From NCBI GenBank assembly GCA_016169945.1, contig JADLSH010000369.1, positions 8,085,001 through 8,149,000 on the forward strand: a stretch of 64,000 bases of DNA, given 5' to 3'. A program made the translations under genes and the position numbers. Under the pieces are notes generated by a model. The model was given only the letters and a program-made list of their open reading frames with translations. It made no database searches and was not told the origin of the DNA. Below, piece by piece: positions 43,901 through 53,426 of this stretch; position 1 is the first letter of the stretch; every line of letters begins with the position of its first letter. The stretch is from Trachythela sp. YZ-2020. Its lineage: Eukaryota > Cnidaria > Anthozoa > Malacalcyonacea > Clavulariidae.

Positions 43901-46900
43901 TGTTAAACCTAATAACTGAAGTATTTCATCAAAACTAATATTAAGTTCTTTCGCAAGCTCTTTACTTTTCATATACATTCTCAGTCTATCTGTTTGGTGT
44001 AAGAACATTTGAACGATGTATTTTAACATGGTGTTGTTTCCAGTTAGATTGTGTTCATCACTGACAAATATGAGATGCATTAAAGTTGTCTTGTTGAGCA
44101 GTTTTAATTGATCTGGAAACACTTGAAGATTCCGTACTAAGTCTAAATCCGAGAACTTCTTGTTTTTCGTCAATAATTCACGGAGATTCTTCGATGGTCG
44201 TTCGGACATCACGGGTATTAGTTCTTCCAAAGTCTTTAGGTAATACGTCGTAAGGTCGAAGTTTGGTCCTGGAGAAGATAAACTAATATTCATTTCAAAT
44301 GTACGTACATTGAAATATTTCAAAACTACGGTGCATTTACTTGGGCTCTTTTGAAATACAAGTTACTAGTACTTTGGAAATGAGCATATTTGGGGAATAA
44401 AATACTTGAAGTGAGTTTGAGAAGTTAGGTCAGTTCAAATATAATACTCGATGACGACAGAGTTTACTAGGATTTCAAAGCTCTCGTGTATTAACAAGGC
44501 CGGGCCTTTGCCTCGACCACAAATAGCATTGGAACTTTGAAATCCAAGTTTTTATAATTACTACATTTCCGATTCCGTCGCAGTTGGTTCTAGTCTTCGG
44601 ATGCTCAAACGTGTAATTCAATCCAGTCTTTCGTCTCATATGGGAACTATAAGTAAAAATGTTATAATGTGCTTGACTCACCAGATTTTACTGCATTGAT
44701 AAAAGGTAGAAGCAACTCGACATTTGAATAGACACCATAATGATTTGGTTCAGCACACCCTATGCCCCAGCTGACAATACCTATCTGTACCCATGATCCA
44801 TTGCGATCACACTGTAGAGGACCACCACTATCACCATAACAAGCATCAACACCACCTTGCTTAAAACCAGCACAAATAAATCTGTCCGAAATATTTCCAT
44901 CATATGAAGTATTACTGTTGCATTCATCAAGAGATACTAAATCCAGTCTGGCTTCTTTAAGAACAGGAGAACGATGATAATCTGAAACGTTTTTGTTGTT
45001 TCCCCATCCTGACACATAGCATGTTTCATTCGTAAATGTCTCTCCATCTTCAACAAGACATACTGGTCGAACATTTTTACTATATGTCAAAGGTCTTGCT
45101 AACTCAATCATAGCTATATCATTATCTCCTGGGTCATTGTCTGTTCCACCGATATATTTCGGATGAATAAACAGTTTTGATGCTTTAATTGTATATTCGT
45201 GAGGATCTGTGAAGTTCAGGCGGTGGTCTCCAACATGGTAGGTGTAGTTAGTCAATGGTAATTTACCCCCTGACAAAACAAAACAATGTCCAGCAGTTAA
45301 GATCCATTTACGATCAATGATTGTTCCAGCACAATATTGTTTACGAGAGTTTGAATTGATAAAGTTTACCATCCATGGCCACGAGTTCTCTGGAGCTTCA
45401 CGTCCACCAATCGCTCTCTTACTTCGTGATTGGAAGTTTTCATTACGAATACCACAAGCGAAGGAAGCACCTATTAATAAAATATCGTTAATACTTCATG
45501 AGCAAAACATCAGCACCGTGAAGAGGGTTCTATATATCTGATACAAAACCATCTTAATTTACATAAATTTAAGCGTTCATTTTCACAGCCTATAGATATT
45601 GGTTGGTTTCCCACCAATGAACGTATCAAATAGATCGTTTTTAAGCAATTCAAAACACTTGGCTATTGCCTCGCGTTTTAAAATCAGATAAAACACTCCA
45701 GCCCGTATTCTAAGTAGTACATAAACACGTCAGTAACTCATTAACTTTTCTTGGAAACATCAGATTCTAAAGTCTGATGGTGACTTAAGGATTTTACTTA
45801 TTAAGACGATTATACTTGTCAATGTTAGTTGTAACGGATGGACTAGAACTACTAAAAAGTTATACGTACGATCCCAACGTAAATCATCGCGACTAAGTGT
45901 CCAACGAAGTTGACTTGTTCACAGGCCGATCCATAGCAAAAGTGCATCATCACCGCTAAATGCCGTACGAAGTTGACTTCCACTACTAGTGTTCATTACA
46001 TCATATTATCATATTCCGTATTAAGTAGAGATATAGTATTGGTTGAACTGGTAAAGATCAAGGTTTACGGATCAAAATGTTTGTAAAAATAATGACAAAG
46101 TTCGAAAAATTGCTGAAATTGTTTTCTGATAATGGACTTAAAGAATACTCACCATGAGCCTCCAATATTTTCATCACCAAATGATAAAGGCTTTGATCAT
46201 CGGGATAAGATACAGAAGAGATTTTGTTCATTTTTACAAGATCAATTTCTCTACTTGTCAGCTGATGTAATGATGCAAATGTAGTAAGATTGATATTAAG
46301 ATATTCAGTTACTACTTCAGCAACAGTCATGTTTTTCAACTTTTCTAAACTTGTGTCAAAGAAAGATGATACATTACGGATACTTAACATCTTCGTAAAC
46401 AATATTTGGTTGTGTTTCACAAGAATTTGTTTCAGTGATTTCTTCTTAAGTTTTTTCAAGGCATCTGCCGATTTATTCAAATCTTTTTCAATTTGGGAAA
46501 TGTTGAACGCAACGCTCAAACCCGGTTTGTAGGCCATTAATGTGTCTCGGTATATTTGAAGATTGTTGACATATCTTTTAACGTACATTTGTTTCCTAAT
46601 TTTTTCAATCACGGTTGACTTGGAATTAAGGAATCCGTCTTTGGTTAAGTTAGCTGATTTGTAGATTTCTTCAAAAGTGATGTTAAATTCTTTGCCAACT
46701 TCTTTACTCTTATCGTAAATATACAACCTTTCAGCTTGTAGAACAAAAGCATCAGTGATGTGTGTTAACGTAGTGGTATTCGCAGTTACATTGTCATTTT
46801 GCTTGGAATTAACAAATACGAGATCCATTAACGTTGTTTGGTTTAGTAATTTGATTTGATATGGAATCAACTGAAAATTTCTGACCAGGTCAATAGCAGA

Positions 46901-49900
46901 AAACTCGCTTTTGTTCGTCAACAAATCATGGAGGTTACTTGAAGGTCTGCTTTCAAAGTCTGGTCGTACTTCCCCCAACGTTTTCATGGAGTACGACGTC
47001 AAGTCGGAGTTGGGTCCTAAAATGGACACCGAAATGCAAATTTCTATTGATATAGATGTAATTGTTCAAACAATATTTTTTCAACGAAAATTAATATATA
47101 GACAATTTAAAGGGAATGACAAAGTCTGCTTAAAACTGTAATATATAATCTAAAATATAAAAGGTAATTTTTAGCAATAAAATTTTACTTGATGGACACA
47201 ACAACTCAATACTGACTCAATATTAAATTGAATCTATCCTATTAATCAATAACCAGATCATAGCTTGCAACTGCATGATTTCCGGCCTTAAGTCTACTCA
47301 GAAACAAAGATGCAACGTTGATGCTTGTGTTGGTATAAACATCATGCAGTACCAACCTCGAGCAAAACGTCCACAGTTTATTGAAGAATTCAACCTACAT
47401 TGGACCCCCAAGAAATTTTCTCATTACCTGCTTGTATTGTCTCAATGAATGGTTGAAGAACTCTGACATCAGTGTACACTCCATAATGGTTTGGTTCAGC
47501 ACAACCTATACCCCAGATCATTATCCCAAGTTGTATCCATGTATCATTACGTTTACACTGGTAAGGACCTCCACTATCACCATAACATCCATCGATACCA
47601 CCTTCTTTCCGACCGGCACAGAGAAATCTGTCCGAAACTTCACCCTTATAAGAAGTATTACTATTACATTCTTCAAGATCAACCAAATCAAGTTCGACTT
47701 CTTTTAAAAATGGTGAACGATGATACTTTGTTACATTTTTATCGTTACCCCAACCAATCAAAACACAAGTATCATTTTTGTTAAAAAGGTCACCCTTTCT
47801 TCCAAGACAGATAGGTTGTACGAAATCATTGTAGTTAAGAGGTTTTGAGAGTTTTATCAAAGCTATATCATAATCACCGGGAGATACCCAACCACCTATA
47901 ACATATTTTGGATGAGTATAAACTTTCGATGCCGTAATTTCATGTTCTTGAGGATCTGTTAAGTTCAAATTATGATCAGCAAGATGAAAAGTATAGCTGT
48001 TATAAAGTGGGCTTGGTTCTGCCATGAACAAAAAACAATGTGCTGCTGTTAAAATCCATTCACGATCGATAATAGAACCAGCACATTGTTGAAGAGTTTT
48101 ATTATCTATAAAGCTCACAATCCATGGCCAGGAATTAGCGGTTGCTTCTTTTCCACCAATTACTCTCTTGACACGAGAGTGTACACTCTCTGGTATCTTG
48201 CGATGTCCACATTCGTGCGAGTCAGCTGCAAGTATCAATATGACCGAATGCATTAGTTAAGAGACTGATAAATTACGTCGTAGTGCATGCATGTTTAAAC
48301 ATGTTCGTATAATAGGCAATGGAATGGTTTCTAGTGCAAAGCAGGAAAAACATGCAGTGAGTTTTTCAAATATTATCAAAACTACACGAGCACAAAGACT
48401 AATACAATTTGAGGCTTTGAAGAACTCACGAGTGCATGATTTTCAAATTGTAATTGTAAAGCTTTAATTTAAAATACATTTGAAAACATTTTACACCTGA
48501 TTTTAGTACGAAGACAACATTGATGGAAATCAGGAATCAAAATATTTTGTGTAAATAACATGACTAAATATTTAGAGTGTATATGACACGAAACCGTTTC
48601 TTATCTTAAACGAAAAAACTTAAAAACCTGTATAGAGTACCTTCTTTTATAGCAACCAAGTGACGTCACTTTACATATATAATGAGATATTAGTGAAGCT
48701 TTTATAGACCACTTTCATAATTCAGATGAGTTTAAATATTATTTTATGTGCATCTTAATAAGCCTTATCAGCCTCGTTTCTGTGACTGAAATTGAACAGA
48801 ATTTATTAACCTGAACGAGGTCAATGAGGCTTATTAAGATGCACATAAAAGAATATTTAAACTCATCTGAATTATGAAAGTGGTCTATATCTTTGTTACA
48901 GTGCTTTGTTATCATGAAACGAAATTATTCAAGGATCGGGACGATAAATGATGTATGAGAAATAAACACATGCTGCTTTTTCAAAGTGATTTCGTTAAAT
49001 ACAAGCAAAGAAATAAAATATTCACTGATGCCTCATTATTCATGCATGACGTCAAAAGTTGGTTGCATTTCTTTACTTTACAGTTTTAAGAGTTCCTTCG
49101 TTAAAGATAATAAACAGTTTCGTGTAAATCTTTGTAAAATAATGACAAAGTTCGAAAATTGTTGAAATTGTTTTCTGATAATGGACTTAAAGAATACTCA
49201 CCATGAGCCTCCAATATTTTCGTCACCAAATGATAAAGGCTTTGATCATCGGGATAAGATACAGAAGAGATTTTGTTCATTTTTACAAGATTAATTTCTC
49301 TACTTGTCAGCTGATGTAATGATGCAAATGTAGTAAGATTGATATTAAGATATCCAGTTACTACTTCAGCAACAGTCATGTTTTTCAACTTTTCTAAACT
49401 TGTGTCAAAGAAAGATGATACATTACGGATACTTAACATCTTCGTAAACAATATTTGGTTGTGTTTCACAAGAATTTGTTTCAGTGATTTCTTCTTAAGT
49501 TTTTTCAAGGCATCTGCCGATTTATTCAAATCTTTTTCAATTTGGGAAATGTTGAACACAACGCTCAAACCCGGTTTGTAGGCCATTAATGTGTCTCGGT
49601 ATATTTGAAGATTGTTGACATATCTTTTAACGTACATTTGTTTCCTAATTTTTTCAATCACGGTTGACTTGGAATTAAGGAATCCGTCTTTGGTTAAGTT
49701 AGCTGATTTGTAGATTTCTTCAAAAGTGATGTTAAATTCTTTGCCAACTTCTTTACTCTTATCGTAAATATACAACCTTTCAGCTTGTAGAACAAAAGCA
49801 TCAGTGATGTGTGTTAACGTAGTGGTATTCGCAGTTACATTGTCATTTTGCTTGGAATTAACAAATACGAGATCCATTAACGTTGTTTGGTTTAGTAATT

Positions 49901-52644
49901 TGATTTGATATGGAATCAACTGAAAATTTCTGACCAGGTCAATAGCAGAAAACTCGCTTTTGTTCGTCAACAAATCATGGAGGTTACTTGAAGGTCTGCT
50001 TTCAAAGTCTGGTCGTACTTCCCCCAACGTTTTCATGGAGTACGACGTCAAGTCGGAGTTGGGTCCTAAAAAGGACACCGAAATGCAAATTTCTATTGAT
50101 ATATATGTAATTGTTCAAACAATATTTTTTCAACGAAAATTAACATATAGACAATTTAAAGGGAATGACAAAGTCTGCTTAAAACTGTAATATATAATCT
50201 AAAATATAAAAGGGAATTAGGAAGAATGGTAATTTTTAGCAATATAATTTAACTTGATGGACACAACAACTCAATACTGACTCAATATTAAATTGAATCT
50301 ATCCTATTAATCAATAACCAGATCGTAGCTTGCAACTGCATGATTTCCGGCCTTAAGTCTACTCAGAAACAAAGATGCAACCTTGCAAAAATGCATCCTT
50401 TAGTTGCTTTAACCAAAACGATAGAATGATAACATGTAAGTGTTGGTATAAACATCATGCAGTACCAACCTCGAGCAAAACTTCCACAGTTTATTGAAGA
50501 ATTCAACCTACATTGGACCCCCAAGAAATTTTCTCTTTACCTGCTTGTATTGTCTCAATGAATGGTTGAAGAACTCTGACATCAGTGTACACTCCATAAT
50601 GGTTTGGTTCAGCACAACCTATACCCCAGATCATTATCCCAAGTTGTATCCATGTATCATTACGTTTACACTGGTAAGGACCTCCACTATCACCATAACA
50701 TCCATCGATACCACCTTCTTTCCGACCAGCACAGAGAAATCTGTCCGAAACTTCACCCTTATAAGAAGTATTACTATTACATTCTTCAAGATCAACCAAA
50801 TCAAGTTCGACTTCTTTTAAAAATGGTGAACGATGATACTTTGTCACATTTTTATCGTTACCCCAACCGATCAAAACACAAGTATCATTTTCGTTAAAAA
50901 GGTCACTCTTTCTTCCAAGACAGATAGGTTGTACGAAATCACTGTAGTTAAGAGGTTTTGAGAGTTTTATCAAAGCTATATCATAATCACCGGGAGATAC
51001 CCAACCACCTATAACATATTTTGGATGAGTGTAAACTTTCGATGCCGTAATTTCATGTTCTTTAGGATCTGTTAAGTTCAAATTATGATCAGCAAGATGA
51101 AAAGTATAGTTGTTATAAAGTGGGCTTGGTTCTGCCATGAACAAAAAACAATGTGCTGCTGTTAAAATCCATTCACGATCGATAATAGAACCAGCACATT
51201 GTTGAAGATTTTTATTATCTATAAAGCTCACAATCCATGGCCAGGAATTAGCGGTTGCTTCTTTTCCACCAATTACTCTCTTGACACGAGAGTGTACACT
51301 CTCTGGTATCTTGCGATGTCCACATTCGTGCGAGTCAGCTGCAAGTATCAATATGACCGAATGCATTAGTTAAGAGACTGATAAATTACGTCGTAGTGCA
51401 TGCATGTTTAAACATGTTCGTATAATAGGCAATGGAATGGTTTCTAGTGCAAAGCAGGAAAAACATGCAGTGAGTTTTTCAAATGTTATCAAAACTACAC
51501 GAGCACAAAGACTAATACAATTTGAGGCTTTGAAAAACTCACGAGTGCATGATTTTCAAATTGTAATTGTAAAGCATTAAAATACATATGAAAACATTTT
51601 ACACCTGATTTTATTACGAAGACAACATTGATCGAAATCAGGAATCAAAATCAAAATAACTTAAAAACCCGGAGTAGCTTCTTTGATAGCAACCAAGTGA
51701 CGTCACTTTACATATATAATGAGATATTAGTGAAGCTTTTATATCACGAAACGAAATTATTCAAGGATCGGGACGATAAATGATGTATGAGAAATAAACA
51801 CATGCTGCTTTTTCAAAGTGATTTATTTACTTTACAGTTTTAAGAATTCCTTCGTTAAAGATAATAAACAGTTTCGTGTCATATGTACTTTAAAAAGAAA
51901 TTTTTAATTAAAAATTTCTACTCAGAATTAAAAGTTTTCTTCAAAAATGATTTTCGCACACATTTTAAATAGAAAGTGTTCTCCGATCCAATCTGCAGGG
52001 ACAGTATCGACACTACAACACTGCGGGGACAGTATCGACACTACAACACTGCGGGGACAGTATCGACACTACAACACTGCGGGGACAGTATCGACACTAC
52101 AACATATTGCGAAAGTCAGCTTTAGTATCAAGAGAAAATCGCTCATTATGAGATCACATAAGCTCGTATATCTAAGTCTAGAGGTAAAGAAGAGTTTGAC
52201 AAAGGGCTAGCGCGCTTCGCTCGAAACGTCGAGAGGTATTTTATCTCTTTCAGATTACACGAGTGCCTATCGTGAATTTCACACAACGTTTTATATAAAG
52301 AGACTGCATACTTCCGCAAGTTTTGTTTTAAACAAAACAACAGACAAACACAAACACACACACACATAAACACACAACCCGAGATGAAAACATAATCTCC
52401 TAGCGGAGGTAGAGCAAACACACACACGACGTCACGAGCAACCTACCGAGGTGAAAACATATCAAAAGAATATAAGATTGCTCCAGTCTTAGATAGATAG
52501 ACTATACATATTGATACACAAAATTTATATAAGTTGAAGCATTGTTGACCGTGGAATAACTATTGAATTACCTTTGACAAGCCAAACAAGACACAAAATC
52601 CATACAACGAACGAAGCTCCTGCTTGGAGACTAAGGAGTTTCAT
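40759..52644 (-). CDS. Membrane-anchored triple trypsin-like protease with SEA and EGF domains (ten-exon model)
   Basis: Minus-strand exons: 52572-52644, 50541-51338, 49202-50065, 47428-48225, 46153-47016, 44682-45470, 43402-44268, 42372-42830, 41470-41709 and 40759-40940. Every junction is GT/AG and every intron is phase 1. The sum is 5934 nt, 1977 residues. Order: signal peptide; protease 1, helical domain 1; protease 2, helical domain 2; protease 3, helical domain 3; EGF; SEA; EGF-EGF; one membrane span; 36-residue tail. All three proteases keep His, Asp, Ser and the S1 aspartate. Known polyserases (TMPRSS9) are type II membrane proteins without this helical domain. The likely role is a cell-surface or SEA-shed multi-protease. 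TATTTTTACAG at about 52671 suggests an additional 5' untranslated exon. The exon chain is inference, since separate genes are possible, but only one signal peptide and one membrane exon were found. Confidence 0.75.
41470..41709 (-). CDS. Exon 9: two EGF-like modules
   Basis: With acceptor AAACAG at 41710-41715 the phase fits, and the exon encodes two six-cysteine modules: FCSLGFHSCHMHATC...CTCKKNYYGNGESC and DPCKQHKCPLHSYC...CICDSGYTHEEGGC. It ends GAAG/GTAAAT. The nearer acceptor TTTCCACAG would put the exon out of frame and lose the first cysteine. Confidence 0.75.
42121..42300. repeat. (TTTG)n microsatellite in intron 8
   Basis: Almost pure GTTT units with occasional C changes between exons 8 and 9 of the protease gene. 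Long open frames on both strands here (poly CLFV, poly KQTN) come from the repeat. Confidence 0.95.
42372..42830 (-). CDS. Exon 8: EGF plus SEA domain
   Basis: Starts with a six-cysteine EGF-like module (CSVSRCSKTAEC, CRCKKGYIGNGIKC), followed by about 110 residues with SEA features: FTESLNNPNSSEYLNLAEKI, MEENSFPGFLGCQVTGF and MKGSVIAQYVLIFQLEES. GSVIA matches the G/SVxV-type self-cleavage site of autoproteolytic SEA domains, so the ectodomain may be held non-covalently and shed. Confidence 0.8.
43402..44268 (-). CDS. Exon 7: cysteine-free helical domain 3
   Basis: 289 residues beginning GPNFDLTTYYLKTLEELIPV, colinear with exons 3 and 5 but much diverged. Shared blocks include LLNKTTLMHLIFV, LKQILVKENMIIFTKTLSI and KNMTVPDVI. 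It again lacks cysteine and has many sequons. Conservation of length (864, 864, 867 nt) supports a real folded domain. Confidence 0.8.
44682..45470 (-). CDS. Exon 6: trypsin-like protease domain 3
   Basis: 263 residues, clearly diverged from the other two. It starts GASFACGIRNENFQSRSKR/AIGG, so the new N-terminus would be Ala-Ile-Gly-Gly instead of Val-Ile. TAGHC, DNDIAMIEL and DACYGDSGGP supply the triad and a trypsin-like S1 aspartate. It ends KSG at TCTG/GTGAGT. Confidence 0.9.
46153..47016 (-). CDS. Exon 5: cysteine-free helical domain 2
   Basis: The 864-nt twin of exon 3, beginning at TTTTAG/GACCC and ending at CATG/GTGAGT. Near-identity extends into the introns, showing a recent duplication of the whole protease plus helical unit. 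Confidence 0.8.
47428..48225 (-). CDS. Exon 4: trypsin-like protease domain 2
   Basis: Same 266-residue exon as exon 2 with few substitutions (for example NKTLQQC for NKNLQQC, QEHEITAS for KEHEITAS). The catalytic triad TAAHC, DYDIALIKL, GDSGGP and the SRVKR/VIGG activation site are intact. The frame is complete between its AG and GT borders. Confidence 0.9.
48707..48885. mobile_element. 179-bp fold-back MITE in one duplicated intron
   Basis: GACCACTTTCATAATTCAGA and TCTGAATTATGAAAGTGGTC bound inverted arms, and TATA on both sides is the target duplication. The equivalent intron of the other copy (about 51733-51745, CTTTTATATCACG) lacks it, so insertion followed the tandem duplication or was lost from one copy. 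Confidence 0.8.
49202..50065 (-). CDS. Exon 3: cysteine-free helical domain 1
   Basis: 288 residues beginning GPNSDLTSYSMKTLGEV and ending at EAH. There is no cysteine, about eleven N-glycosylation sequons, and repeated amphipathic segments such as FNITFEEIYKSANLTKDGF and VSSFFDTSLEKLKNMTVAEV. I recognise no named family. The helical-repeat look is loosely reminiscent of mesothelin/stereocilin-type ectodomains, which is only a suggestion. One visible difference from exon 5 is EVVTGYLN instead of EVVTEYLN. Confidence 0.8.
50541..51338 (-). CDS. Exon 2: trypsin-like protease domain 1
   Basis: 266 residues in one exon. ECGHRK may hold the disulphide-linked cysteine of the propeptide. SRVKR/VIGG is the zymogen cleavage site and also fits a furin-type RxKR motif. 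Catalytic residues are TAAHC, DYDIALIKL and GDSGGP. DGCYGDSGGP places Asp at the S1 position, so cleavage after Arg/Lys is expected. WGIGCAEPNHYGVYTDV forms the pocket wall. Almost identical to exon 4. Confidence 0.9.
51998..52104. repeat. 28-bp tandem repeat, about four copies, intron 1
   Basis: The unit GGGACAGTATCGACACTACA followed by ACACTGCG starts at 51998, 52026, 52054 and 52082 with no visible variation. It is located between the signal peptide exon and protease exon 2, next to a degraded hammerhead-like remnant. Confidence 0.9.
52191..52236 (+). ncRNA. Degenerate hammerhead-like remnant of a Penelope-like element
   Basis: TTTGACAAAGGGCTAGC, then GCTCGAAACGTCGAGA, follows the order of the hammerhead at 26294-26337, but the CTGANGA core reads TTGACAA. 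Stem II and GAAACGTC are still recognisable. A TCTCTTTCAG tract follows, as at the Penelope copies. Probably an inactive fossil. Confidence 0.45.
52572..52644 (-). CDS. Exon 1: start codon and signal peptide
   Basis: The ATG begins MKLLSLQAG, followed by a hydrophobic stretch ASFVVWILCLVWLVK, ending after 24 codons plus one base at AAAG/GTAATT. This is a textbook signal peptide exon ending in phase 1, and it joins to the protease exon at 51338 to give ADSHECG. Confidence 0.75.
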
Positions 52645-53149
52645 GTCGCGATCACAACCACTATATGCGCTGTAAAAATATATAAAAAAATACTTTAAGC
52701 GACCTTTTGTTTATTATGACATTTTTTTGTTGAGATGGTGCGTGTTGAAGGTGTTTGTTCATGAAAAACTCGAGTGTTTTAGCCGCAATCAAAAAGTAAA
52801 TGATTTTTTGTTTTTAAACTAATTTTTACGTTACCTCTCACATCACTTACCTTTTAATCATGAATCATCATTCACTATTGAGTTTTGTATATTTATATTT
52901 AGCAAGCTCTATCATGCGAGTCATATTACTATTAGCGTTCTTTCATGACTGTTTTTGCCAAATTTGATGTCGTATACTTAACAGTCGAATATCAGACGAA
53001 CCTACTCGTAATTCGTAAACTTTAAGACAAGATAAAACTGAATATTAGAGCCGGGATTTACGCAAAAATAAATGAAACAAGAATTCAAACACACTGTTTA
53101 TGATACAACATCTAAAACAAAATTGATCTCATAATACAAAATAGAAGTG

Positions 53150-53426
53150 TTACCAAGCACTCCGAGGGTTCTCTGACGGCCCTCTATTTCGAATGCTTGA
53201 CGCCCAAGCTGTTTCGCGTAACTGGTTCACAGCAAATCTTGCTTCAATTTTTCGTCAATGTGGCTTAGATACTACGAAATATAAAGGCCGCAGCTTTCGT
53301 ATCGGGGCTGCAACTTCTGCAGCCGAATGCGGCTTTTCTGATGCACAAATACGGTTGATGGAACGTTGGAAATCCGATGCGTTCCGAAAATATATCCGTG
53401 CTCCAAGTTTTACTGTGAGTGCATGA
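53150..53426 (+). pseudogene. Tyrosine recombinase C-terminal fragment (DIRS/Crypton type)
   Basis: The frame reads GPLFRMLDAQAVSRNWFTAN, then YKGRSFRIGAATSAAECGFS and WKSDAFRKYIRAP. The FRIGAATSAA box contains the second catalytic Arg, and YIR contains the nucleophile Tyr of tyrosine recombinases. The His normally before SFR is Arg here. Only the last ~80 residues exist, without RT neighbours, so it is a dead fragment. Confidence 0.7.

Larger units (their letters stand above)
46080..51885. repeat. Recent ~3-kb tandem duplication within the protease gene
   Basis: Sequence from about 46080 to 49130 is repeated from about 49130 to 51885, covering helical domain, protease exon and surrounding introns. 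The introns also match closely (for example CCGGCCTTAAGTCTACTCAG at 47282 and 50348). Differences include small intron indels, a MITE at 48707-48885 in one copy and scattered substitutions. A collapsed or falsely duplicated assembly should be excluded. Confidence 0.85.

Noticed and set aside
46290..46532. Plus-strand 80-codon frames over the helical domain exons (also at 49339-49581)
   Set aside because: Antisense shadows of conserved minus-strand coding sequence.
47381..47784. Plus-strand frames over the protease exons (also at 50494-50897)
   Set aside because: They lie antisense to clear trypsin exons and are duplicated only because those exons are.
51998..52104. CRISPR-like array
   Set aside because: Direct repeats are contiguous with no variable spacers, in an animal intron.
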